In this document: piece by piece, positions 52,359-61,613 of the stretch
Layout: each line of letters starts with the position of its first letter
Numbering within the stretch: position 1 is the stretch's first letter
Source of the DNA: Mycobacterium sp.
GTDB taxonomy: Bacteria; Actinomycetota; Actinomycetes; Mycobacteriales; Mycobacteriaceae
Length of the DNA stretch: 64,000 bases
Assembly: GCA_025965895.1 (NCBI GenBank)
Contig: JAOPWC010000149.1
Span: forward strand, 23,987 to 87,986
Direction: 5' to 3'
Notes under the pieces: model-generated
What the model was told of the DNA's origin: nothing
Databases searched by the model: none
What the model saw: only the letters and a program-made list of their open reading frames with translations
Program-made: the position numbers and the translations under genes

Positions 52359-54394
52359 GCGGCTGATCCTCCTTCAGGGTCGGTGGCCGCTATGCGGGCG
52401 AGCACTGCACCCAGGTCGACCTGCTGGCCGACCTGCACGTCGAGATCGGTGAGCACACCATCCGTGGGTGCCGTCACGGTGTGTTCCATCTTCATCGCCT
52501 CCATCCACACCACCGGCTGTCCCGCGGTAACGGTGTCGCCGACGTGTGCGCCAATTCGGCTGATCGATCCGGGCATCGGAGCCACCAGCGAACCCGGCTG
52601 CAGCGCCGTCCCGGGTTCGGGAAAGCGCGGTACCACGGTCAACTGCACGGGGCCCAGCGGTGAGTCGATATGGACGGTGTCGGCGTGGCGGGCGACGGTG
52701 AACGGCCGGTCGACGCCGTCGACGGTGAGCACCACGTGCTTCTCGGTGGCCGACACCAGCACGACGTCATCGTCAGTCTCTTCAATGTCGCCGGCCCTGC
52801 GGCTCCGGTGTTCGATGTCGCCGGCCCTGCGGCTCCGGTGTACTGTGAGCCCGCCGCGGTCGAATCGGTACTCCACGCGGTGCTCATCGCCGGCGACGTC
52901 GGTGTAGATCTTGACCTGAAAGCCCGACGCGAGATTTCGCCAGCCGCTGGGGACGTTTCTGAATGCCGTTGCGGTGGCGTGGTTGTGGGCGGCGTCAGAA
53001 AGCGCGGCCGCGAGCGCCGAGTACCGTAGCGCGTTCACGTCAGCCAACGGCGCGGACAGTGCCGACAGCTGATGGGTGTCGAAGAACGCGGTGTCGGTGT
53101 CACCGGCGAGGAACGCCGGGTGCCGCAGCACGTTAACCAAAAGGTCGCGGTTGGTGCGTACACCATGGATGCGGGCCCGGGCCAGCGCATCGGCCAGCAG
53201 CGATGCCGCCTGTCGGCGGCTGGGTGCATAGGAGATCACCTTGGCCAGCATCGGGTCGTAATGCACCGATATCACGGACTCGTCGGCGATGCCTGAATCC
53301 AGGCGCACGCCGGGCCTGGTGAGCGGTGCGAACGCGGCTGTTGCGGTGGGTACCTCGAAGCTGTGGACGGTGCCGGCCTGCGGTTGCCAGCCGCGCGCGG
53401 GGTCTTCGGCATAAAGCCGCGCTTCGATCGAATAGCCGTGAGCCGCCGGTGGGTCAGGTGTGAGGCGGTCACCGTCGGCGATCATCAGCTGCATCTCGAC
53501 CAGGTCGAGCCCGGTGACACATTCGGTGACGGGGTGCTCGACCTGCAGACGGGTGTTCATTTCCAGGAAGTAGAACGCGCCGTCATCGTCGGCGAGAAAC
53601 TCGACAGTGCCTGCGCCGGTGTAGCCGATTGCCGCCGCTGCCTGACGTGCGGCCTCGAACAGCTTGTCGCGCATGGTGGGTACCCGCTCCACGAGCGGTG
53701 ACGGCGCCTCTTCGATGACTTTCTGATGGCGGCGCTGAATCGAGCACTCGCGCTCGCCGACCGCCCACACGCCGCGGTGCTCGTCGGCGAGCACCTGCAC
53801 CTCGACGTGGTGGCCCCTCGGCAGGTAACGCTCACAGAACACGGTGTCATCGCCGAACGCGGACGCCGCTTCGCGTTGAGCGGCCGCGACTTCGGCCGGC
53901 AGGGACAATAATTCGGTGACCACGCGCATGCCGCGCCCCCCGCCGCCGGCCGAGGCCTTGACAAGCACGGGCAGCTGCGACTGGTCGACGGTGTCGGGGT
54001 CGAGTTCCTCGAGTACCGGCACCCCGGCCGCGGCCATCATCTTCTTGGCCTCGATCTTGCTGCCCATCGCCGCGACCGCCGCGACCGGCGGGCCGATCCA
54101 GGTCAATCCCGCGTCGTGCACCGCGGCCGCGAATTCCGGGTTCTCCGACAAGAATCCGTAGCCCGGGTGGATCGCGTCGGCGCCGGCGTTCTTGGCGGCG
54201 TCGATCACCGCTTTGATGTTCAAGTAGCCGTCATTGCCCGGCAGCCGAACACGGACGTCGGCCTCGCCGACGTGGGGTGCCTTCGCGTCAGGCTCGGTGT
54301 ACACCGCCACGGTGCCGAGCCCGAGTCGGCGGCAGGTCGCGAAGACGCGCCGCGCTATTTCGCCGCGGTTGGCCACCAGAACCCGAGTGATCAA
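52355..54394 (-). CDS. accA2: acyl-CoA carboxylase alpha subunit: biotin carboxylase plus biotin carrier
   Basis: 679 residues. Biotin carboxylase at about 1-450 (VANRGEIARRVFATCRRLGL, HPGYGFLSENPEFA, KASAGGGGRGMR, EMNTRLQVEHPVTE), a variable linker, and a C-terminal biotin domain with the lysine in EAMKMEHTV. Works with the AccD2 beta subunit 9 bases upstream in the operon. The linker contains a 30-base tandem duplication (52781-52840), so it has two HRSRRAGDIE-like copies. Confidence 0.95.
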   Translation of the reverse strand: MITRVLVANRGEIARRVFATCRRLGLGTVAVYTEPDAKAPHVGEADVRVRLPGNDGYLNIKAVIDAAKNAGADAIHPGYGFLSENPEFAAAVHDAGLTWIGPPVAAVAAMGSKIEAKKMMAAAGVPVLEELDPDTVDQSQLPVLVKASAGGGGRGMRVVTELLSLPAEVAAAQREAASAFGDDTVFCERYLPRGHHVEVQVLADEHRGVWAVGERECSIQRRHQKVIEEAPSPLVERVPTMRDKLFEAARQAAAAIGYTGAGTVEFLADDDGAFYFLEMNTRLQVEHPVTECVTGLDLVEMQLMIADGDRLTPDPPAAHGYSIEARLYAEDPARGWQPQAGTVHSFEVPTATAAFAPLTRPGVRLDSGIADESVISVHYDPMLAKVISYAPSRRQAASLLADALARARIHGVRTNRDLLVNVLRHPAFLAGDTDTAFFDTHQLSALSAPLADVNALRYSALAAALSDAAHNHATATAFRNVPSGWRNLASGFQVKIYTDVAGDEHRVEYRFDRGGLTVHRSRRAGDIEHRSRRAGDIEETDDDVVLVSATEKHVVLTVDGVDRPFTVARHADTVHIDSPLGPVQLTVVPRFPEPGTALQPGSLVAPMPGSISRIGAHVGDTVTAGQPVVWMEAMKMEHTVTAPTDGVLTDLDVQVGQQVDLGAVLARIAATDPEGGSAA
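52781..52840 (-). repeat. 30-base in-frame tandem duplication in accA2
   Basis: Two 30-base copies differing at one base (52784 versus 52814). They add ten residues to the linker before the biotin domain without shifting the frame. Confidence 0.92.
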
Positions 54395-54403
54395 CAGCCT
54401 CTC

Positions 54404-55999
54404 CTACATCCGGAAGACGCCGAAGTTCGACGTCCCCTCGATCGGCGCATTCGCGATTGCTGACAGGCATATTCCCAGGACGGTGCGGGTGTCGCGGGGG
54501 TCGATTACACCGTCGTCGTAGAGCCGGCCGGACAGGAACATCGGCAGCGACTCGGCCTCGATCTGTGCCTCGATCGCAGCCTTCAGGGCGGCGTCGGCGT
54601 CCTCGTCGACCTGCTGGCCACGCGCCTGAGCGGCGGCGCGGCTGACGATCGAGATCACCCCGGCAAGCTGCGCGCCGCCCATGACCGCCGCCTTGGCACT
54701 GGGCCAGGCGAACAGGAACCTCGGATCATAGGCGCGCCCGCACATTCCATAATGTCCGGCACCATACGACGCGCCGATCAACACCGAGATGTGCGGCACG
54801 GTGGAGTTCGACACGGCATTAATCATCATCGAGCCGTGCTTGATCATGCCGCCTTCCTCGTACTGCTTGCCCACCATGTAGCCGGTGGTGTTGTGCAAGA
54901 ACAGCAGTGGCGTGTTCGTGCGGTTGGCCAACTGGATGAATTGCGTTGCCTTTTGTGATTCCTCGCTGAACAAGACACCGCGCGCATTGGCCAGGACTCC
55001 GATCGGATACCCGTGCAGCGTGGCCCATCCGGTCACCAGTGACGACCCGTAGAGGGCCTTGAACTCGTCGAAGTCAGAACCGTCGACGATCCGGGTGATC
55101 ACCTCGCGCGGATCGAACGGTGTGCGAAGGTCCGGCGGTACCACCCCGAGCAGTTCGTGGGTGTCCGCCAGCGGTTCGGCGACCGCGCGCGGTACGGGGC
55201 CCTGCTTGGTCCAATTCAGCCGTGCGACGATGCGCCGGCCGATCCGCAGTGCGTCGAGTTCGTCGATCGCGAAGTAGTCAGCCAAACCGGAGGTGCGAGC
55301 GTGCATTTCGGCGCCGCCGAGTGACTCGTCGTCCGACTCCTCGCCGGTGGCCATCTTCACCAGCGGCGGCCCGGCAAGGAACACCTTCGAGCGCTCTTTG
55401 ATCATCACGACGTAGTCGGACATTCCGGGCACGTACGCGCCGCCCGCAGTGGAGTTGCCGAAGACCAGTGCGACGGTGGGGATGCCGGCCGCCGACAGGC
55501 GTGTCAGGTCGCGGAACATCTGTCCGCCGGGGATGAACACTTCCTTCTGCGTCGGCAGGTCGGCTCCGCCGGATTCGACCAGTGAGATCACCGGCAGCCG
55601 GTTCTGGAACGCGATCTGGTTGGCCCGCAGTATCTTACGCAGCGTCCACGGGTTGCTGGTGCCGCCTTTGACGGTGGGATCGTTCCCGACGATCAGACAC
55701 TCCACCCCGCTCACCACGCCGATGCCGACGACGACGCTGGCGCCCACCTGGAACTCGCTGCCCCATGCGGCCAATGGGCACAACTCGAGGAACGGCGAAT
55801 CGGGGTCGATCAGCAGCTCGATGCGCTCGCGCGGCGTCAGCTTGCCGCGGGCGTGGTGGCGTTCGACGTACTTCGGGCCGCCGCCGGCAAGCACCTTGAC
55901 GAACTGGGCGTCGATGTCGGCCAGCTTGGCGGTCATCGCGGCGACGGCCTCCCCGTACGCCGGCCCGGTGGTGTCAAGCGTGGAGCGCAGCACGCTCAT
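54404..55999 (-). CDS. accD2: acyl-CoA carboxylase beta (carboxyltransferase) subunit
   Basis: 531 residues from ATG 55999 (MSVLRSTLDTTG), overlapping the fadE13 stop by four bases. Carboxyltransferase N and C halves: HHARGKLTPRERIELLIDPDSPFLE, SLVESGGADLPTQKE, GNSTAGGAYVPGMSDY, FLHNTTGYMVGKQYEEGGMIKHG, GASYGAGHYGMCGRAYDP. The pattern matches methylcrotonyl- or geranyl-CoA carboxylase more than acetyl-CoA carboxylase, supporting a branched-chain or isoprenoid substrate (inference). Confidence 0.94.
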   Translation of the reverse strand: MSVLRSTLDTTGPAYGEAVAAMTAKLADIDAQFVKVLAGGGPKYVERHHARGKLTPRERIELLIDPDSPFLELCPLAAWGSEFQVGASVVVGIGVVSGVECLIVGNDPTVKGGTSNPWTLRKILRANQIAFQNRLPVISLVESGGADLPTQKEVFIPGGQMFRDLTRLSAAGIPTVALVFGNSTAGGAYVPGMSDYVVMIKERSKVFLAGPPLVKMATGEESDDESLGGAEMHARTSGLADYFAIDELDALRIGRRIVARLNWTKQGPVPRAVAEPLADTHELLGVVPPDLRTPFDPREVITRIVDGSDFDEFKALYGSSLVTGWATLHGYPIGVLANARGVLFSEESQKATQFIQLANRTNTPLLFLHNTTGYMVGKQYEEGGMIKHGSMMINAVSNSTVPHISVLIGASYGAGHYGMCGRAYDPRFLFAWPSAKAAVMGGAQLAGVISIVSRAAAQARGQQVDEDADAALKAAIEAQIEAESLPMFLSGRLYDDGVIDPRDTRTVLGICLSAIANAPIEGTSNFGVFRM

Positions 56000-57144
56000 G
56001 ACCGATACCCCAACGTCTTTGCCGCCAGCGCGGTGAGGATTTCCGTCGTGCCACCGCCGATGCCAAGGATCCGCATGTCGCGGTACTGGCGTTCGACTTC
56101 GCTCTCGGCCATGTAACCGAGGCCGCCGAACAGCTGCACAGCCTGGCCGGCCACCCACTCACCCGCCTCGACCGCGGTGTTCTTGGCGAAGCACACCTGC
56201 GGAATCAGGTTGGTCTCGCCGGCGAGCTGCCGCTCCACCACCGACCGCGTATAGACCCGCGCCACGTCGATGCGCCGCGCCATCTCGGCGAGCGTGTTCT
56301 GGACGGATTGGCGGGAGATCAGTGGCCGGCCGAACGTCTCTCGGTTGCGGCACCACTCGACGGTGATGTCGAGGCAGCGTTGAGCGCTCGAATATGCCTG
56401 GGCCGCAAGGCCCACGCGTTCGGCTGCGAAGGCGGCGGCGATCTGGGCGAACCCCGTGTTCTCGCCGCCGATCAGGTTGGCCGCCGGCACACGCACGTCG
56501 GTGTAGGACAGCTCCGCGGTGTCGGACGAGCGCCAACCCATCTTGTCGAGCTTGCGGCTGACCTCGAATCCGGGGGTGCCCTTCTCGACCACCAGCAGCG
56601 AAACACCGCCGGCGCCGGGGCCGCCGGTGCGCGCCGCGGTCACGACATAATCGGCGCGCACGCCCGACGTGATGTAGGTCTTCGCGCCGTTGACGATGTA
56701 GTGGTCGGCGTGGCGCCGCGCAGTCGTGCGTAGATGACCGACGTCAGAACCGCCGTCCGGCTCGGTGATCGCCAGTGATCCGATCAACCCGCCGCGCAAC
56801 GTCGGTCGCACGAACGTCTCGACCAACCTTTTGTCGCCCGACGCGATCATGTGCGGCACAGCGATACCGCACGTGAACAACGACGCGAAAACCCCGCCGG
56901 GACTGCCGGATTGGTGCATCTCCTCGCAGATGATCAGCGAGTCGGCGCCGTCGCCACCTCCGCCGCCGACCTCCTCCGGCAGCCCGGCGCCGAGCAGGCC
57001 CGCTTCGCCGGCACGGCGGTGCAGGTCGCGCGGTAACTCGCCGACGCGTTCCCATTCGTCGGCGTGGGGGAGTACTTCGCGGTCGGCGAACGCGCGCACC
57101 GTCTTTCGCAGCTGATCCCGCTCCGCGGTGGTCCAGATACTCAT
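55996..57144 (-). CDS. fadE13: acyl-CoA dehydrogenase (FadE13-like)
   Basis: 382 residues from ATG 57144 (MSIWTTAERDQLRK), inside the stop of the upstream gene. Signatures: IGSLAITEPDGGSDVGHLRTTA, TYITSGVRADYVVTAARTGG, QLFGGLGYMAESEVERQYRDMRILGIGGGTTEI. Second dehydrogenase of the operon, probably feeding the carboxylase. Confidence 0.94.
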   Translation of the reverse strand: MSIWTTAERDQLRKTVRAFADREVLPHADEWERVGELPRDLHRRAGEAGLLGAGLPEEVGGGGGDGADSLIICEEMHQSGSPGGVFASLFTCGIAVPHMIASGDKRLVETFVRPTLRGGLIGSLAITEPDGGSDVGHLRTTARRHADHYIVNGAKTYITSGVRADYVVTAARTGGPGAGGVSLLVVEKGTPGFEVSRKLDKMGWRSSDTAELSYTDVRVPAANLIGGENTGFAQIAAAFAAERVGLAAQAYSSAQRCLDITVEWCRNRETFGRPLISRQSVQNTLAEMARRIDVARVYTRSVVERQLAGETNLIPQVCFAKNTAVEAGEWVAGQAVQLFGGLGYMAESEVERQYRDMRILGIGGGTTEILTALAAKTLGYRS

Positions 57145-58847
57145 CGGAGCAACGCTTCCGGCACATCGACGCAGCGACCGCGCAGCCACTCGCCGAGGCC
57201 CTTTGCCTGCGGGTCGAACCGCGCCTGGTAGGCCACCCCTTGGCCGAGGATGCCCTCGATCACGAAGTTCATCGCACGAACATTCGGCAACAGATGACGC
57301 GTGATCGTCAACTCCTTTGTCTCAGGGAGCAGCTCGCGGAGCTTCTCCGTCGTCATCGCGTGGGCCAGCCAGCGCCACTCGTCGTCGGTGCGCGCCCACA
57401 GCCCGATGTTGGCGTTGCCGCCCTTGTCGCCGCTGCGGGCGCCCGCGATCACGCCGAGCGGGACCCGCCGCGTCGGCCCGTCGGGCAGCGGCTGGGGCAG
57501 CGGGGGCGGGTCGGCCGCGGCAAGTTCGCGGGTTTCGGTGGCCGGTGCGATGTCGGTGTGGCTGCCGTCGGCTTGCACGGCGACGTGCTGCACTTCGCCG
57601 GCCGGCACGTATCCCGCGGTAAAGATGCCGTAGATCTGTCCCTCCCCCGGCGGCGTGGTGGGATGGAAGCCGGGATAGCTGGCAAGCGCCAATTCGACTG
57701 CGGCCGAGGAGAACTGACGTCCAACGTTGGCGGGATCCGGATCACGGACCACACAGTGCAGCAACGCGCTGGCCGCCTCTTCGGTGTCGGCGTCGGGATG
57801 GTCGGTGCGGGCCAGCGTCCACTCCAACTCGGCCGGCTTCACGGTCAGCCCCGTCTCCAGCTGACGGCGTATGAGCTCGGCCTTGGCCTCGATGTCGAGG
57901 CCCGTCAACACGAACGTCATCGAATTCCGGAATCCGCCGATCGTGTTCAGCGACACCTTCAGATCCGGTGGCGGAGCTTCACCTTTGACTCCGCTGACGC
58001 CTACCCGGTCCGGCCCTTCCTGCGACAACTGAACCGAGTCGACGCGCAACGTCACGTCGGGATTGGCGTAGCGCGCGCCGCCGATCTCATACAGCAGCTG
58101 TGCGGTGACGGTGCCGACGCGCACTCCACCGCCGGTGCCGGGATGCTTGGTGATCACCGAGGAGCCGTCGGCGTGCACCTCGGCGAGCGGGAAACCGGGG
58201 CGGGTCAGGTCGTCGATTTCGGCGAAGAAGGCGTAGTTGCCGCCGGTGGCCTGGGCGCCGCATTCGATGATGTGTCCCGCGGCAACCGCGCCGGCCAGTT
58301 GGTCGTAGTCGGTGCGGCCCCAGCCGAAGTGCGCGGCGGCCGGTCCGACGATCACCGACGCGTCGGTGACCCGGCCGGTGACGACGACATCCGCGCCGCC
58401 GTTGAGGCAGTCGACGATGCCCCACGCCCCGAGGTACGCGTTGGCGGCCAGCGGGCTGCCGAATCCCAGTTCCGCCGCGCGAGGCAGCAGGTCGTCGCCT
58501 TCGACGTGGGCAACCTGGACGGCAACGCCAAGTCGCTCGGCCAGCGCCCGCACCGCGGCCGCCAAGCCCGCCGGGTTCAGGCCCCCCGCATTGGCCACGA
58601 TCCGCACCCCGCGGTCATGGGCAACGCCGAGGCACTCCTCGAGTTGGGTGAGGAACGTCTTGGCGTAGCCCCGCTCGGGCGCCTTGGCCCGGTCGCGGGC
58701 CAAAATCAGCATGGTGAGCTCGGCGAGGTAGTCGCCGGTGAGGTAGTCGAGCTCGCCCCCGGTGAGCATCTCCCGCATCGCGGTCAGGCGGTCGCCGTAG
58801 AAGCCCGAGCAGTTGCCGATCCGAACCGCGGTCGTCGTCTGTGCCAC
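57141..58847 (-). CDS. AtuA-like DUF1446 family protein (Rv0976c-like)
   Basis: 568 residues from GTG 58847, with GGAAGGGG about 5 bases before it; upstream codons are rejected. DUF1446 body: RIGNCSGFYGDRLTAMREML, ANAGGLNPAGLAAAVRALAERL, GGADVVVTGRVTDASV, GAQATGGNYAFF, then a C-terminal AtuA tail with GARSGDKGGNANIGLWAR. In Pseudomonas, AtuA is encoded with the acyclic-terpene acyl-CoA carboxylase pathway. Its exact reaction is not known to me. First gene of a six-gene overlapping operon. Confidence 0.88.
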   Translation of the reverse strand: MAQTTTAVRIGNCSGFYGDRLTAMREMLTGGELDYLTGDYLAELTMLILARDRAKAPERGYAKTFLTQLEECLGVAHDRGVRIVANAGGLNPAGLAAAVRALAERLGVAVQVAHVEGDDLLPRAAELGFGSPLAANAYLGAWGIVDCLNGGADVVVTGRVTDASVIVGPAAAHFGWGRTDYDQLAGAVAAGHIIECGAQATGGNYAFFAEIDDLTRPGFPLAEVHADGSSVITKHPGTGGGVRVGTVTAQLLYEIGGARYANPDVTLRVDSVQLSQEGPDRVGVSGVKGEAPPPDLKVSLNTIGGFRNSMTFVLTGLDIEAKAELIRRQLETGLTVKPAELEWTLARTDHPDADTEEAASALLHCVVRDPDPANVGRQFSSAAVELALASYPGFHPTTPPGEGQIYGIFTAGYVPAGEVQHVAVQADGSHTDIAPATETRELAAADPPPLPQPLPDGPTRRVPLGVIAGARSGDKGGNANIGLWARTDDEWRWLAHAMTTEKLRELLPETKELTITRHLLPNVRAMNFVIEGILGQGVAYQARFDPQAKGLGEWLRGRCVDVPEALLR

Positions 58848-58875
58848 CGCGCCCCTTCCTCGAAAGCGGTCAGCC

Positions 58876-58891
58876 AACCAACCGGTAGGTT
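58876..58891. promoter_or_regulatory. TetR-type operator of the acyl-CoA operon
   Basis: AACCAACCGGTAGGTT: arms AACC/GGTT around ACCGGT, symmetrical except for one mirrored A/A pair. It lies 29 bases upstream of the GTG start, where it would overlap the promoter. The family consensus ACCNACCGGT is typical of TetR repressors of fatty-acid genes (general knowledge). Confidence 0.7.
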
Positions 58892-59094
58892 AGTCGGTCC
58901 GCGGGGCCGCCCGTCAACCGGTCGCGCGTAGTCCAGTGTCGTCGCGTCCCGCGACTTCCAAGCGAAATCCCAATGCCTGGGTTTCTGTGAAACGGCGCTT
59001 TTTGGAGACGTCCATGGTCACCGGCTATCGTGGAAGGCAATTGTCGCCGCAGCAGCTATTCGCGCGGCAGCACCCGGATAGGAGAAGCCCGATC

Positions 59095-59268
59095 ATGGCT
59101 GTGCCCAAGCGCAGGATGTCGCGCGCGAACACCCGTAGCCGCCGCGCGCAGTGGAAGGCCAAGCGCACCGAGCTCGTCGGCGTCACCGTGGCCGGTCAGC
59201 CGCACAAGGTGCCGCGCCGTCTGCTGAAGGCTGCCCGACTCGGGCTGCTCGACCTGGACCGCCGCTGA
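59095..59268 (+). CDS. rpmF: 50S ribosomal protein bL32, zinc-free form
   Basis: 57 residues from ATG 59095, with AGGAGAAG 6 bases before it. MAVPKRRMSRANTRSRRAQWK is the bL32 start. It has no Cys at all, so it is the zinc-independent C-minus form. Matches Rv0979A, upstream of mprA. Its position outside a ribosomal operon is normal for the family. Confidence 0.95.
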   Translation: MAVPKRRMSRANTRSRRAQWKAKRTELVGVTVAGQPHKVPRRLLKAARLGLLDLDRR

Positions 59269-59301
59269 ATCGTCTGTTATCTGCGCCGATGATCGGCGCG
59301 C

Positions 59302-59320
59302 CTCTCAGGTCACTCTCAGA
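59302..59320 (+). promoter_or_regulatory. MprA box upstream of mprA
   Basis: Direct repeats TCTCAGG (59303-59309) and TCTCAGA (59314-59320), period 11, 17 bases before the mprA GTG. This fits the loosely conserved direct repeats reported for MprA and implies autoregulation. GATACG just after it is a possible -10, so mprA mRNA may have little or no leader. Confidence 0.75.
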
Positions 59321-59336
59321 CGATACGTAGACACTG

Positions 59337-60032
59337 GTGGCCGTGCGGATACTTGTCGTTGACGACGATCGCGCCGTGCGCGAGTCGCTGCGTCGGTCCC
59401 TTTCCTTCAACGGCTACTCAGTTGCGCTCGCCCAGGACGGGGTCGAGGCACTCCATGCCATCGCCAGCGACCGTCCCGACGCGGTCGTGCTGGATGTGAT
59501 GATGCCGCGATTGGACGGCCTGGAAGTCTGCCGTCAGCTGCGCAGTACGGGCGACGACCTGCCGATCCTGGTGCTGACCGCCCGCGACTCGGTGTCCGAG
59601 CGGGTGGCCGGGCTCGACGCCGGCGCCGACGACTACCTGCCGAAGCCGTTCGCACTGGAGGAACTGCTCGCCCGGATGCGGGCCCTGCTGCGGCGGACCG
59701 TCCCCGACGACGGGGCCGCTGACTCCGTGGCGATGACGTTCTCCGACCTCAGCCTCGACCCGGTGACCCGCGAGGTGACCCGGGGTCAGCGCCGCATCAG
59801 CCTCACCCGCACCGAGTTCGCGCTGCTCGAAATGCTGATCGCCAACCCACGCCGTGTGCTGACGCGAAGCCGCATCCTGGAGGAGGTGTGGGGATTCGAT
59901 TTCCCGACTTCGGGTAATGCGCTCGAGGTGTATATCGGCTACCTGCGGCGCAAGACCGAAGCGGAAGGAGAGCAGCGGTTGATCCACACCGTGCGCGGTG
60001 TCGGATACGTGCTGCGCGAAACGCCGCCCTGA
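59337..60032 (+). CDS. mprA: MprA response regulator
   Basis: 231-residue OmpR/PhoB-type regulator. Receiver VDDDRAVRESL, phosphoacceptor Asp53 in VVLDVMMPRLDG, Thr and Lys switch residues in LTARD and PKPF; winged-helix domain with RTEFALLEMLIANPRRVLTRSRILEEVWG. Almost residue for residue like M. tuberculosis MprA, which answers envelope stress and controls sigE, sigB and pepD. GTG 59337. Stop overlaps mprB (TGATG). Confidence 0.97.
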   Translation: MAVRILVVDDDRAVRESLRRSLSFNGYSVALAQDGVEALHAIASDRPDAVVLDVMMPRLDGLEVCRQLRSTGDDLPILVLTARDSVSERVAGLDAGADDYLPKPFALEELLARMRALLRRTVPDDGAADSVAMTFSDLSLDPVTREVTRGQRRISLTRTEFALLEMLIANPRRVLTRSRILEEVWGFDFPTSGNALEVYIGYLRRKTEAEGEQRLIHTVRGVGYVLRETPP

Positions 60033-61558
60033 TGTCCTGGTTCCGCCCACGACGGCCCACCCCGATCCCTCCGAGCAGCTCACTTTCCCTGCGCGCGCGG
60101 GTGATGTTGCTGGCGATGTCGATGGTCGCGATGGTCGTCGTGCTGATGGCCGTCGCGGTTTACATCGTAGTGTCCGCCGCGCTGTACAAGGACGTCGACA
60201 ACCAGCTCCATAGCCGGGCTCGATTGCTCATCGACAGCGGTTCGTTGTCCGCGGATCCGGGCAAGGCCATCGAGGGCACCGCGTACTCGGACGTCAACGC
60301 GGTGCTCATCAGCCCAGGTCGCTATATCTTCACCGCCAATCAACAGGGTGAAACGCTTCCATTCGGGGCGCCCGAACAAGACGTGGTGAACGGCCAGCTG
60401 CTGCTGTCGTTGCGGACGGCCGACCATCAACGGGTGCTTGCGGTGCGGCTGACCAACGGCAGCTCATTGATGATCTCGAAGAGCCTCGCGCCCACGGACG
60501 CCGTATTGCGGCGGTTGGGCACCGTGTTGCTGATCGTCGGTGGCATCGGCGTGGTGATCGCCGCGGTGGCCGGCGGAATGGTGGCCCGGGCAGGACTGCG
60601 GCCGGTGCGCCGACTGACCGAGGCGGCCGAGCGGGTTGCTCGTACCGACGACTTGCGGCCGATCCCGGTCGCGGGCAGCGACGAATTGGCGCGTCTCACC
60701 CAGAGCTTCAACATGATGCTGCGCGCGCTGGCCGAGTCCCGGGAGCGGCAGGCACGTCTGGTGACCGATGCCGGCCACGAGCTGCGGACCCCGCTGACGT
60801 CGCTGCGTACGAATGTCGAATTGTTGATGGCGTCCATGGCGCCCGGCGCCCCAAGGCTGCCTGAAGAGGAGATGGCCGGACTGCGCACCGACGTGATCGC
60901 CCAGATTGAGGAGTTGTCTACTCTGGTGGGTGATTTGGTCGATCTGACGCGCGACGACGCGGGTGGCGTGGTGCACGAGCCCATCGACATGTCCGAAGTG
61001 GTTGACCGCAGTCTGGAGCGAGTTCGTCGGCGCCGCAACGACATCGACTTCGATGTTCAGATCGCGCCGTGGCAGGTCCACGGCGACGCTGCAGGTCTGT
61101 CCCGGGCTGCGCTGAACGTGCTCGACAACGCGGCGAAGTGGAGCCCGCCCGGTGGTCGGGTGAGCGTGCGCCTGACTCAAACCGATCCGGCACACGCCGA
61201 ATTGGTGGTGGCCGACGACGGCCCCGGCATTCCGCCGCTGGAACGCCGGCTGGTGTTCGAACGGTTTTACCGCTCGACCTCCGCGCGGGCTTTGCCGGGT
61301 TCGGGGCTCGGTCTGGCCATCGTGAAGCAAGTTGTGCTGAAACACGGTGGGGCGGTTCGGGTCGACGACACCGTCCCCGGCGGCGATCCTCCGGGTACCT
61401 CCATATATGTGTTGCTGCCGGGCCGCCCGATGCCGGCGAATGGGGCGGTCGCGCCTGCCGGCCAGTATCTCGGTGGCGCGGCGGGCAGAAATGGGGAAAA
61501 GTCTCGGGATGAATCGAATGACTTCTCAGTAGGTTCTCAGTCGATTGGCGCAAACTAG
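60032..61558 (+). CDS. mprB: MprB sensor histidine kinase
   Basis: 508 residues. Two membrane helices (about 24-50 and 162-185) bound an extracytoplasmic sensor of about 110 residues; HAMP follows; phosphoacceptor His249 lies in DAGHELRTPLTSL; then the N, G1 and G2 boxes (LNVLDNAAKWS, DDGPGIPP, GSGLGLAIV). Partner of MprA. The final 60 residues are variable. Confidence 0.97.
   Translation: MSWFRPRRPTPIPPSSSLSLRARVMLLAMSMVAMVVVLMAVAVYIVVSAALYKDVDNQLHSRARLLIDSGSLSADPGKAIEGTAYSDVNAVLISPGRYIFTANQQGETLPFGAPEQDVVNGQLLLSLRTADHQRVLAVRLTNGSSLMISKSLAPTDAVLRRLGTVLLIVGGIGVVIAAVAGGMVARAGLRPVRRLTEAAERVARTDDLRPIPVAGSDELARLTQSFNMMLRALAESRERQARLVTDAGHELRTPLTSLRTNVELLMASMAPGAPRLPEEEMAGLRTDVIAQIEELSTLVGDLVDLTRDDAGGVVHEPIDMSEVVDRSLERVRRRRNDIDFDVQIAPWQVHGDAAGLSRAALNVLDNAAKWSPPGGRVSVRLTQTDPAHAELVVADDGPGIPPLERRLVFERFYRSTSARALPGSGLGLAIVKQVVLKHGGAVRVDDTVPGGDPPGTSIYVLLPGRPMPANGAVAPAGQYLGGAAGRNGEKSRDESNDFSVGSQSIGAN
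61523..61540 (+). promoter_or_regulatory. MprA box upstream of pepD
   Basis: TTCTCAG at 61523-61529 and again at 61534-61540, period 11, inside the 3' end of mprB and 73 bases before the pepD ATG. Same layout as the site before mprA. Confidence 0.75.
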
Positions 61559-61613
61559 AGATGACGACGTTGCACTCCTCATACCCCAACCCGAGAAAGA
61601 GCATCCGAGTGAG

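Noticed and set aside
57240..58931. 563-codon (+) strand open frame
   Set aside because: Antisense of the DUF1446 gene; no ribosome site or family match, and GC-rich third positions favour the (-) strand.
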